From assembly GCA_003116975.1 (NCBI GenBank), contig BGKB01000010.1, forward strand, positions 496,001-560,000: a stretch of DNA of 64,000 nt, in the 5' to 3' direction. Origin of the DNA: Aurantiochytrium sp. KH105 (lineage: Eukaryota; Sar; Bigyra; Thraustochytrida; Thraustochytriidae). How positions within the stretch are numbered: position 1 is the first letter of the stretch; each line of letters starts with the position of its first letter. Below are positions 18,200-27,360 of the stretch, in pieces. The notes beneath the pieces were generated by a model. It was not told the DNA's origin and searched no databases. It worked only from the letters and a program-made list of their open reading frames with translations. Made by a program: the position numbers and the translations under genes.

Positions 18200-19774
18200 A
18201 TGGCGGACCAAGGCGGCGACAAGACCTCGGCGCAGCCCGAAGAGCGGCGGCTCGGGCGCGAAGAGCCCGCGGCGACCTCGTTCGCGGCGAGGAACAAAGA
18301 AGAGGAGGCACCCACGACGGGAAGCGCGGTGCAAGCGGAGCGCCCGCAGCAGAGCGCAGAAGAGGAAAATGACAAGGCCTCATCCGGGTTCAGGGCCGTC
18401 CACAGCGAAGTCGAAGTCAGCGCCGAGGACGGCCAAGAAGAAACCACCGCCCAGCCCAAAACAGACGAATTGCCGCCGCAGGAGGGCGTACAGGCCTGGA
18501 TTAATGTGCTGGGCAGCTTCCTGACGCAATTCGTCTGCCTCGGCAACATGTACTCTGTCGGCGTCTTCTTCACACGGTACCAAGAGTCCTTCGACAAGGG
18601 TCTCGCAGACATCTCTCTCATCTACCAGATCCAAGTGGCTTGCTTCATGGGCGGTGGCTTCTTTGCTGGACGAATCTCGGATCGCCTCGGCATTCGCCCC
18701 GTATTCTTCACGGGCATCATCTTTTACGGCGCAGGCTACCTCCTCGGCTCCTTCGCCAACGAATGGTGGCAAATCGTCATTACGCATGGCCTCCTCGTCG
18801 GCATGGGACATGGATGCATGTATTGGCCCGCCATTAGCGTGCTGCCCATGTGGTTCGAGAAACGTAGAGCCCTTGCGCTGGGCATTGCTGTCTTCGGCGG
18901 AGGCATCGGTAATTTCGTCATGGGCGTCGTTGTCGAGAAACTCCTCACTGCCGGCGGCTTCCGCTTTGCGCTTCGCATTATTCTCGTCTATAGCTGTACA
19001 CTTCTGCTCTTGGCCATGTTCTGCCTCAAGCGCCGCCTGCCACCATTCAAGCATACCTCCTTTTGCTTTGACTTTTCGCTTTGCCGCGAACGCAACTGGC
19101 TGCTCTTTGCGGGCGCATCCATGTTCTTCCAGTGTGCTTACAATCTTCCCTTCGCTCATCTCGCCGCGTACACCGAGAACCAAGGTTTTGATTCCGAGTT
19201 CGCTGCCTTCGCTGTAGGAGCGATTGGCATCGGCAGTGCTGTTGGACGCATCAGTCTCGGAGTTGTGGCCGACAAGCTCGGACGCGTACGGACCTTTCAA
19301 GCGCTCATTTGGGGCACAGCTATTGGCATTGCCATTTGGAACGCCTGTACAACCCAGGGTTCCATCCTCTTTTTCGCAATCTACTTTGGCTTTGTCTCGG
19401 GTGGCTTTATTGCCCTCATGCCAGCTGTCACTGCTTACTTTTACGGCGTCGAACAGCTCGGTACGGTTATGGGCAGCTTTGTGCTCTTTCTCGTTCCCGG
19501 ATCCTTCATCGGACCCTATGTCGCCGGCATGCTTTACGACAACACCGGGTCATACACGACTGCAATTTGGATTTTTGCGGCTGTCGAGATTATGGCTGCC
19601 ATCATCTTCTCCTTTCTCGATCTCAGCGACTCGCACGAAAGCAAACAGGCTCGTCTTGCCGAACAGGCAAATGATACACGACCTAGCCCCGAAAGTCCCC
19701 AGGTATCGCGCAAGAAGAAGGGCGATATTGAAGAGCAGAGCTCGAGTGAACATGTCGAGGTTGTTCAAGTCTGA
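18200..19774 (+). CDS. MFS transporter, monocarboxylate porter-like
   Basis: A 524-residue protein starting at ATG 18200 (context AAACG ATGG). Residues 1-97 are an acidic, hydrophilic cytosolic N-terminus. Twelve membrane helices follow, opening with AWINVLGSFLTQFVCLGNMY, which resembles the monocarboxylate transporter entry helix. The MFS loop motif appears twice, as expected of the two halves: GRISDRLGIRP after helix 2 and GVVADKLGRVRT after helix 8. A charged central loop (KRRLPPFKH) joins the halves, and the C-terminus is Ser/Lys/Glu-rich. By family, it would move monocarboxylates such as lactate, pyruvate or related acids across the plasma or an organelle membrane with protons. The exact substrate is unknown. 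Confidence 0.88.
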   Translation: MADQGGDKTSAQPEERRLGREEPAATSFAARNKEEEAPTTGSAVQAERPQQSAEEENDKASSGFRAVHSEVEVSAEDGQEETTAQPKTDELPPQEGVQAWINVLGSFLTQFVCLGNMYSVGVFFTRYQESFDKGLADISLIYQIQVACFMGGGFFAGRISDRLGIRPVFFTGIIFYGAGYLLGSFANEWWQIVITHGLLVGMGHGCMYWPAISVLPMWFEKRRALALGIAVFGGGIGNFVMGVVVEKLLTAGGFRFALRIILVYSCTLLLLAMFCLKRRLPPFKHTSFCFDFSLCRERNWLLFAGASMFFQCAYNLPFAHLAAYTENQGFDSEFAAFAVGAIGIGSAVGRISLGVVADKLGRVRTFQALIWGTAIGIAIWNACTTQGSILFFAIYFGFVSGGFIALMPAVTAYFYGVEQLGTVMGSFVLFLVPGSFIGPYVAGMLYDNTGSYTTAIWIFAAVEIMAAIIFSFLDLSDSHESKQARLAEQANDTRPSPESPQVSRKKKGDIEEQSSSEHVEVVQV

Positions 19775-20287
19775 GGGCCCGTTGTACCAAGTCAATTATC
19801 ACTTCCTGTTTCACGAACTCAACAGCAACATCGGTTGCTATACCGCACCCGCTGCACCCGCTAGCCGCTCTGCCCTGCCCATGCGGCGCGCCTTCAATTT
19901 TCCCTGAATCTCATTCCAGAGGAAGAAGAGAGACCCACCCTACGTGCTCGCCTTTTTTGTCGCTAAAGTATGTATTTGCAAACTGTATTCCAACAAAATG
20001 ACATGATCCCCGAAGAACGCCTGATAGTGAGTGCAGAACTTTTACAAACACGAAAAGAAAATTTTGATTCATCTTCATCATGATAGATTGGTGGTAGCCT
20101 ATGTGCACTGCTCCCCATCTCATCGCAACTTAAAAGGGCTCCGACTCATCGTAAAGCGCATCGTGACTCAAATTTTAGAAGCAAAATCTCTTCTGAAGTT
20201 TGTAATTACTCTTCGAGAACGGAATTTATGGCACCATCCCATCGTCTGACAGCGGAGAGGGGCGGGTGTTTGGGGGCTCGTTACTTA
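19775..20287. other. convergent intergenic gap
   Basis: 513 bp between two gene 3' ends, clearly more AT-rich than the divergent gaps. It holds 3' UTRs and poly(A) sites of both neighbours; no gene is recognised. Confidence 0.5.
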
Positions 20288-23200
20288 TCACAAAAGATCA
20301 TCCTCGTCCGTGTATCCTGAAGACGATCCTTGACGCTGCGGAGGAGGAGGCGGCGGGCCCGGCGGAACACCTCCACTGCTCCGCTTCGGGGGTGGCGGTG
20401 GGGGCGGGCCCACGCCTTGGCCCCCAGGTGCGCGCTGGGGCGGCGGCGGAGGAGGAGGAGCGGGAGGCCCGTCTGAAGTACCGCTCAAGGCCGACCGCGC
20501 GGATCCTCGCTTCTTCGGGGGTGGCGGCGGGGGCGGAGCTCCTCCGGCACTTGCAAGTGCGCCACCCGCAGTTCCGCTGTCCATCTCCGCACCAGCTCGT
20601 CCTGGCGGCGCTGGCGGCGCTGGCGGCGCTGGAGGAGGCCCAGCGCCCCCACCTGTTCGACGTGGTGGGGGTGGTCCCGGTGGCGGCGCGTCACTACCCC
20701 CTTGTCGTGCAGGAGGAGGTCCTCGTGCGGGCGGCGCTGGCGCCGGCCCCGAGCTGTCGGCCGCGTCGCCATATTCGTCGCCGCCCTCCGTACGCCAGTC
20801 TGTGACACGCTGATCCGGTTCCACCGGGCCCATAAAGGCTTCCTTGGCCAGCGTCAGCTGTGTTCGAGGACCCTCAAACCAGACGTCCGAATTGCCTGGT
20901 GCACGCTGTGACGCAACCTCCTGGATCGAAGGAGCTGCCCGCAGCGGACCGCACAGGAGCGTGCAATGCAAAATCTTCACAAGTCGCGTGCGTCCCGCTC
21001 GCCGCAAAAAGTACTCGAGATAGTTTTCCAGTTGCGAAGATGGCGGGAACGATGCCAAAAGCATTGCGAGCAGATTCCACCCTCGAGCTTCGCTCTCGTC
21101 TTTGGGGTTCTCGGTCACCTGCTTCATCACCTGGCAAAGCATCTCGTCGACCAAGTCCGGCACCGTCAGACCCGTCGTGATCAGATCCACCACTAAACTG
21201 TCCACATTTTCGTAGATTTTGTCGCCCATCACGCCGAAAATGCTCTTGAAAAGAAGGCACGCCGTCTTATGCAAAGGCTTTCCGTCTGGCGTCATTGCAT
21301 TCGGCTCAATCGTCGTCAACGAGGTATGGATTTTACCGAATGTCGGCGAATGGAAGTGTAACATGTGCACCTTGTACTTGCTAAACGTGATTCCAAAGCG
21401 TTTGGCAAACTCCTGCGGCGACTTGAGCTTTGGAAAGTGCTCCAGCGCAAAGTTGTCCGAGTTGTCCTGCGAGTCAAAAAGCAAATTCTTGTGCGCCGTC
21501 GACATCGCCACAGCACGTCGGTAGTTCTGCAACGCCACCGCAGCGTCGCGCTGCCGAAGAAGTTGTCTGTCGCGCGGTAGCTCGAGAAACTCTCGTAGCG
21601 CACTGAGCTCGTCCAGCTCCAATCGAATCTCCTCGCAGCCCTGCACGATGACGCGGCAAGGCTCAACTTCCAACGCATCCACAGCGATTCGCGCTTCGCG
21701 AGTCAGATTTTGAACCCAGCGGTACAGCGTGCGAGCCTCCACGACAGTTTGATGACCCACCATGTCGGGATTCTCGCCCCATCCACACTGGCTCTGCAGA
21801 ACCAAGGCTTCGTACAGGAGCTGTTCTTTCACGGCCTGAATCGCTGCCAAGAGCTTCGACCGCGTCTCGCGGATCTGTGGCAAAAGATATTCGGCCTCGG
21901 CCACTTCGTTGCGCACCTCCGGGTCCGCATGGGACTCCAAACCCAGTGCATGCGCCTGGTCTAGCGCCGGGGCCAGAGGTTCATCGTTCACCGCCTGGAT
22001 GCCCTCGCGCAATTTGCGAACGATCGCGTCGACTTGAGCACGCAGCGCCAGTTCGCCACTAATCAACCCTAGCTGCGCATGGTCAAATGAAAACAAAGCG
22101 TTCTCGCCGGCCAACACCGACTGACCCTCGCCCACAAGACGCTCAACCGCCTCCCACTCGGGGTCATCGGCGTGCTGGGCAACCTCCATCGCCGTCACAA
22201 CTGCTTCGTACAGCCGACGAGACCAAGACACGCGTGCAAGCGCATCGACGCCATCCAAACTCGCTGGATCGTGCGCCTCAAGACGACCCTGTGCATCGCA
22301 AAGCGCGGAAAGGTGCTGCGCCGTTCCCAAAACATTAATGTTATCTCCTTCGCCGCCGCCGGGGGCACCCACAGCGCAAGCCGCTGTTGCAGAGGCCGCA
22401 GCTTGCACAAGCGCGATTTCCTCTTTCATGCTTGCAAGAACCGTTTCGGCCTCTTGCGTCACAGCGCGCAGACGTGAACCTTGCGCCGAGGCTGCGGGAC
22501 ACCGCCCCAAAAGAGCGCCAACCTTGTCCACTGTCGCCGACGCTGGCACACGCGAGACCTCCCCGAGTACCACAGACAACTCGTGAAAGACTTCGCGCTG
22601 CACGTGGAACTTTTCGTTGCGCTCCACGAGCGTTCCAGCATCGGGATTTCCCTTGAATGCAAGAGCATCGCGTTTCATGTGTCGCGTCATTTCGCTGCAA
22701 ATGCGATCGAGCTCGTCGAAGACCTTGTCGTTGAAGCAAGCGTCCCCGTCGTTCGTTCGTGCCACCAGATCAGCAATCTTGGGCGCAAGTGTCGTCTCCA
22801 GGCGCAGCACCTCCTTGACAGCCTCAGCATCGTAGGCCTCCTTGATTTTAAAAAACAGACCACTCGAGCTCGCAAGAGCTTTGTCGAGGTCCGCGACACG
22901 CCGGCTGTCAATAGCCGCTTGCAGCTCTTTGCGAACCTCTCGCAACTCTGGTACGTGCATGCGAACATAGGCTCCGCGCATGATTTTCTGTACTTCGGCA
23001 GCCGCACGATTCAAGACGCCCAAGCGCTGGATCTCCAGCGAGCGGTGCTGCTCCGCGCGGTACAGCACCATGGTTTTACCCAAATGACACTCCGACGCAG
23101 CGGGGACGGCACGGGCGCTCATAGACCGCAAGAGGTCCTGAGCAGCCTGGCGGAAGTTGCGCGCCTTGCGAGCAGCCATCCAGTCTGCCCGAGATACGGC

Positions 23201-26200
23201 GTTCGGATCAATGCACTTGTACATGACAAAGAAACCCTCGTGCGTCTTGCGAAAGGGGTAGCCCCGCTTGCGGATAGCCACGGCCTCGAAAACGCCAGCA
23301 AAGCGCAGCTGCTCGAGACAGGAAGGCGCATCAAAGACACCTGGGCGCTTGACCGCGTTGGGCTTAACGCATCGAATGTAACGCGGAAAGGTCGCGTTGG
23401 TACGCTCCTCAAGCTGAGAGAGCTGCTTCATAAAGGTCGAAGCCTGCGTCTTGGCCACCGTGGCCCCGGTGCTGCCCTTGCTAAAAATGGTGCGCACAAT
23501 CTCCTTGGAACTCTTCTCCATGGCCGTCTCGAGATTCTCATAAAGCTTGTCAGCATTCTTGTACACAAAGCCCACCGTCTCGTACTCGACTGCACCCGCA
23601 TAGTGGAACACCTGAAAGGCCGTGCGGGACTTGCACCGGTCGGAAAAGAGCTTCCGTTTATCCGTGTGCCGAGACACGACAGCCTGCAGGAACTTCTCGT
23701 CCGTGCCATTGATAGCCGTCTGCTCGTCGAGAAGCTGAAAGACGCCGTCGCGCACAGCCTTGGTGCCAGAAGCGCTCAGACCGAGAAAGGACAACAACGG
23801 CTGCGAGTCGTGAAACTCAATCTTGTCAAAGGGAACGCCCTCGTCAATGTACGTCTGCTCCTCCAAGGTAAACGTGTGCCGGTTGAACATTTGCTGCAGT
23901 TTCTCGTTGGCAAAATTGATGCAAAGCTGCTCGAACGAGTTCATCTCGAAAATCTCAAAGCCAAAGATATCCAGCAGCCCTATAAAGCTCGTCGAGCTGG
24001 CCTTCGCCGCAGCAGCGTTCAAATTGCGACCGCTCCGCGAGCGAACGGCAGCGTTTGGATCCACCAGCATCGCTTGGTTAATGCGACGGATAATGTATTC
24101 GAACAGGCGGTTGTACAAGTGACGCGCAAGGGCGTTGCGCACGTCCGACGCCATCTTCGTGTTAAAGGCCCGCTCCAAGAGACCATCGCGCTGCTGTGAG
24201 ACGTGCTTGGTCAAGGCCGCCGACAGCTGTTCCTTGTCCACGGCCAAGAGATCACATGCCGCGTCCAGGTGACTTGACGAGCCTGTCGTGACCTTGGAAC
24301 CGGTGCTTCCATGCTCTTCAAAGTCGACGTTGCCCAAGTGCAAAATGGCGCCAACCATACGAAAAAGACCATCTTGCTCCTCGTCCGAAAAGCCCATCTC
24401 GCTTAGCGCTTGATGCATCTTGCTGCACTCTTTGGCATCGTCGTGATGTTCCACCTCTGCAACCTCGTCAGGGAGGTAGTTAAACGTCTGCGCGGGCCGG
24501 TCAACCTTGTAGCGAGCTTGCATCTCCGGGGAGAACTGGGTTGTCAAGTAGTGGAAAATATGAAAATTGCGCTCTCCTGGCGCCTGATCCACGACGCGAC
24601 TCTTCTCGAGGAGGTAGTTCACCGTGTGGGCGCCCACGATCTTACTTGACCCACTCGTCGTGTCAAAGTGGATCTCCATAAAACGTCCAAATCGCGACGA
24701 GTTGTCATTGCGCACAGTTTTGGCATTACCAAAGGCCTCGAGGATCGGATTCGCGGCGAGAATCTTCTGCTCAATGTTGGCGTCCGAACCAGCCACCTCA
24801 GAAAGAAACTCCAGACAGACTTTCACCGTCACGGTCTTGCCGGCGCCACTCTCTCCGCTGATGAGAAGACTTTGATCCTTGCCGTCCTCCATCATTGCCC
24901 TATAAGCCCCGTTAATCACCGCATAAGGATGCGGCGGCAGCTCCATGGCCTCGCGACCCGTCTCTGCGTACTTGTGCATGACGCTCGGTGCAAACAAATC
25001 CGTTTGCTTGAACGGATTCACCGCCACCAGGATATCGCCAACACTCGTGTAGATCTTGTCCACGGCATAGCGACGGCGGAGTAGATCAATGATTGCGGGT
25101 TCGTGAACATCGTCGAGCTGGACAAGATCGTTCGTCAGGCTCGTCAGCGTCTGTGTCGATTCAATCTCGGGTCCAATCTCTTTCTTCGTGACACGACGCC
25201 GCTCCTGGGGCTCCAGGACTGACTCGTCCACGGCCTGGGGGCGCTCGGCCACGATGAGTTCCTCGGGTCCTCGGCGCTCGATAATCTTGGCAGGGACCCA
25301 CGAAAGTGTATCGTGGGCAACCCACACAAAGTCTCCCGAGAGCGCCTCGCTCTCTGCAGCAGAAATAAGAGCCGCAGGTTTATCCCACGTCGTCTCTCCT
25401 GTCTTTCTGTTCACATAATACGGTTCGCCTTCTGCGAAGTATGTGTCCCACTCCTCAAAGGGGTCTTTGGGCGGCTCCAGGTCGCGTCGCTTGGGCTTGC
25501 GGGCCTGACCCGCAGGCTCAGCCACAAGGATAGCCTCCCCCGATCTGGAGCTAGCACCTCCAGCGAGGGGGCTTCCTCTTGCATTTCCAGCGTCTTCGTT
25601 GGAGTCATCCTTTCCAGCAAGACGCTTCTCGCGCTGTGCACGAATCTTTGCCGCCGCGAACTTGCCCGAGCCATTCGAGGAGCTCCGTGTCAGCGTCGCT
25701 CGTGGAGTGCTTTCCGCCTTGTCGGCAGCAGTACCAAAAGTAGCAGATGGTGGAGAAGCCTTGACGGCGCGCGCAGGCACGGCTGCCGCGGTGGCGGTCG
25801 CAGCGCTCGCCGGTTTCGGCACCTCGGGGGACCCAAGACCGTCTGCAGCGGCGCGACGTTGCGCCAGAATCGCCATCAAATCATTAGACTCGGACGATTT
25901 GGTGGTCGCGTTCGAAGCCGGCGGCAGTGGGATAGACGCCTCTTTGGCGCTAAGACGCTGGACGTGATTCGAAGCAGATGGCGGCGGCGGCGCCGCCGCC
26001 ATGCCTTCCTTGGTCGCCGACGGGCCGCGAGGCACCGGCGGCGGATCGCCTCCGCGCATCTCGGAATGGTCCATTCGAGGTCGTCTCGGAATGGGCGGTG
26101 CATCAGCAAAGCCAGGTGATGGCGGTGGTGGCGGAGCTGCTCCTCCTGCTCCTGCAAATGTCTGCTCCTGACCGGACGAGGCTGAAGAGCCTTGGCGCAC

Positions 26201-26266
26201 GTAGCGGCCAGTTTGCTTTTGCCGGTTCTTGAGCTCCCCCAGCATGTTGGGTTGAAAGTGCGACAT
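20288..26266 (-). CDS. unconventional myosin: WW, motor, MyTH4 and polyproline tails
   Basis: A 1992-residue protein starting at ATG 26266. Residues 1-250 are Pro/Ser/Ala-rich with PPPPPSPG-type tracts. A WW domain lies at about 268-299 (WDTYFAEGEPYYVNRKTGE). The myosin motor covers about 365-1080: P-loop GESGAGKT at 471-478, switch I NDNSSRFGRFMEIHF, switch II LLDIFGFEIFEMNSFEQL, and the SH helix region SCLEQLRFAGVFEA. One IQ-like segment follows (AAAEVQKIMRGAYVR, about 1092), then a helical tail. A MyTH4 domain lies at about 1640-1775 (DEMLCQVMKQVTENP, RGWNLLAMLLASFPPS). The last 190 residues are FH1-like proline runs. No FERM domain follows the MyTH4. It is probably an actin-based motor; the polyproline ends may recruit profilin, SH3 or WW proteins (inference). 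Confidence 0.95.
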   Translation of the reverse strand: MSHFQPNMLGELKNRQKQTGRYVRQGSSASSGQEQTFAGAGGAAPPPPPSPGFADAPPIPRRPRMDHSEMRGGDPPPVPRGPSATKEGMAAAPPPPSASNHVQRLSAKEASIPLPPASNATTKSSESNDLMAILAQRRAAADGLGSPEVPKPASAATATAAAVPARAVKASPPSATFGTAADKAESTPRATLTRSSSNGSGKFAAAKIRAQREKRLAGKDDSNEDAGNARGSPLAGGASSRSGEAILVAEPAGQARKPKRRDLEPPKDPFEEWDTYFAEGEPYYVNRKTGETTWDKPAALISAAESEALSGDFVWVAHDTLSWVPAKIIERRGPEELIVAERPQAVDESVLEPQERRRVTKKEIGPEIESTQTLTSLTNDLVQLDDVHEPAIIDLLRRRYAVDKIYTSVGDILVAVNPFKQTDLFAPSVMHKYAETGREAMELPPHPYAVINGAYRAMMEDGKDQSLLISGESGAGKTVTVKVCLEFLSEVAGSDANIEQKILAANPILEAFGNAKTVRNDNSSRFGRFMEIHFDTTSGSSKIVGAHTVNYLLEKSRVVDQAPGERNFHIFHYLTTQFSPEMQARYKVDRPAQTFNYLPDEVAEVEHHDDAKECSKMHQALSEMGFSDEEQDGLFRMVGAILHLGNVDFEEHGSTGSKVTTGSSSHLDAACDLLAVDKEQLSAALTKHVSQQRDGLLERAFNTKMASDVRNALARHLYNRLFEYIIRRINQAMLVDPNAAVRSRSGRNLNAAAAKASSTSFIGLLDIFGFEIFEMNSFEQLCINFANEKLQQMFNRHTFTLEEQTYIDEGVPFDKIEFHDSQPLLSFLGLSASGTKAVRDGVFQLLDEQTAINGTDEKFLQAVVSRHTDKRKLFSDRCKSRTAFQVFHYAGAVEYETVGFVYKNADKLYENLETAMEKSSKEIVRTIFSKGSTGATVAKTQASTFMKQLSQLEERTNATFPRYIRCVKPNAVKRPGVFDAPSCLEQLRFAGVFEAVAIRKRGYPFRKTHEGFFVMYKCIDPNAVSRADWMAARKARNFRQAAQDLLRSMSARAVPAASECHLGKTMVLYRAEQHRSLEIQRLGVLNRAAAEVQKIMRGAYVRMHVPELREVRKELQAAIDSRRVADLDKALASSSGLFFKIKEAYDAEAVKEVLRLETTLAPKIADLVARTNDGDACFNDKVFDELDRICSEMTRHMKRDALAFKGNPDAGTLVERNEKFHVQREVFHELSVVLGEVSRVPASATVDKVGALLGRCPAASAQGSRLRAVTQEAETVLASMKEEIALVQAAASATAACAVGAPGGGEGDNINVLGTAQHLSALCDAQGRLEAHDPASLDGVDALARVSWSRRLYEAVVTAMEVAQHADDPEWEAVERLVGEGQSVLAGENALFSFDHAQLGLISGELALRAQVDAIVRKLREGIQAVNDEPLAPALDQAHALGLESHADPEVRNEVAEAEYLLPQIRETRSKLLAAIQAVKEQLLYEALVLQSQCGWGENPDMVGHQTVVEARTLYRWVQNLTREARIAVDALEVEPCRVIVQGCEEIRLELDELSALREFLELPRDRQLLRQRDAAVALQNYRRAVAMSTAHKNLLFDSQDNSDNFALEHFPKLKSPQEFAKRFGITFSKYKVHMLHFHSPTFGKIHTSLTTIEPNAMTPDGKPLHKTACLLFKSIFGVMGDKIYENVDSLVVDLITTGLTVPDLVDEMLCQVMKQVTENPKDESEARGWNLLAMLLASFPPSSQLENYLEYFLRRAGRTRLVKILHCTLLCGPLRAAPSIQEVASQRAPGNSDVWFEGPRTQLTLAKEAFMGPVEPDQRVTDWRTEGGDEYGDAADSSGPAPAPPARGPPPARQGGSDAPPPGPPPPRRTGGGAGPPPAPPAPPAPPGRAGAEMDSGTAGGALASAGGAPPPPPPPKKRGSARSALSGTSDGPPAPPPPPPPQRAPGGQGVGPPPPPPPKRSSGGVPPGPPPPPPQRQGSSSGYTDEDDLL

Positions 26267-27360
26267 GGCCAGCGACGCTCAGAGGACGAGCAATGGAAGG
26301 CTCTTCCTTCGCAGCAACTGCGACTGCAATTGCGGCGGAGCGGGGCGAGCTGCAGCGAGGAAATCGGCACGCGGCCCAGAGGCGCTTGCTCGTTTGCCCG
26401 ACTGACCGGCGTCCTCTACTACGTCTTTGGCTCGCTTCGTTCCTTTCGTTGAAGCGGTCAGTCGCGGGACTTCTTGCCCCGGCTTGCCTTGAGACCGATC
26501 GCGCGCGATCGTAGCTGCGCTCTCTCTCGCGCAAAGCAAGCTCGCGTAAGCGCGTGGGCAGCTCGCGCGGGCTCGGTGCCGCGACGCCGCGTCGCCGCGC
26601 CTCGCCTCGGACTCCGCCTCCAAGTCGGCCTCGGACTCCGCGCGAGGCTCGAAGGGGTGCGATTTGGGATTTGAATCCTGGATCCCTCGACGCGGCGCGC
26701 AAGTGGGTTATCTGGCCTCGCAAGTGCGCAAAGCGCCGCTGCAAGTGCGGTATCCGCCGCCGCAAGTGACCCCGGTGGCCAGCCAGCCTCTTTCTTTTCC
26801 CTCTTGGACAGACTGATATAACGAGGAGGAGAAAAGAGCCGAGGTCGCGAAAGAACTGTCCGCCTCGGGCCCTTCGCTGTGCTCGAGACTTTTACGTTTT
26901 ACCCTTGCGAAGCTCCCGTGGAGGCGAGGCTGCTCAGGCTCCGCAGCGGGCCCGGGGATTCTTTATTATTATTGTGTGATTCGATCGATCGTGATGATGA
27001 TGATTGTTGTCATCGTGCGGGAGATTTTTGGCCGGCTGAAAGTAAGAAAGAGGGAAAGAATGTGCGCCCACTTGCGGGGCGCGTCGGTCAATGCTCTGCC
27101 GCCGACAACAGTGGTGGCCGACAACGACCTCTGTATTCTTTCTCTCGCCCTCCCTTCCTTGTTGTCTTCAGTCGAAAAATCGATTCAATTTATATATTAC
27201 GTCAGTAAGCTCACAAACATCGCAGCGACCATGGCAATGCGAAGCAGTTTGCAACGAATCTACGAGATGTTTTCGTCAGTCGGGCGCGCCCTCAAATGTA
27301 AAAACACCCGAAGTGGGAAGCCACTAGCCTCGTCTCCCTTGCTTCCGGGGCAAGTGGAGA
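26267..27360. other. promoter region of the myosin gene and 3' flank of the coiled-coil gene
   Basis: About 1.1 kb without a supported gene. It contains the GCAAGTG motif cluster at 26699-26770, a GATCGATC run near 26978 and a TTATTATT/GATGATGATG stretch near 26965-27005. Confidence 0.5.
26699..26770. promoter_or_regulatory. cluster of GCAAGTG-type motifs upstream of the myosin gene
   Basis: Four copies within 72 bp: GCAAGTGGGTTATC (26699), GCAAGTGCGC (26720), GCAAGTGCGGTATC (26741) and GCAAGTGACC (26762). The 26741 copy is identical over 15 bp to the one at 45165 upstream of the V-ATPase gene. The function is unknown. Confidence 0.45.

Noticed and set aside
22481-24199. 572-codon plus-strand frame opposite the myosin motor
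   Set aside because: The minus strand carries unmistakable myosin motifs through the whole interval; the plus-strand product has no recognisable domain.
26640-26690. Possible tRNA B-box (GGGATTTGAATCC)
   Set aside because: No cloverleaf or A-box could be built around it.
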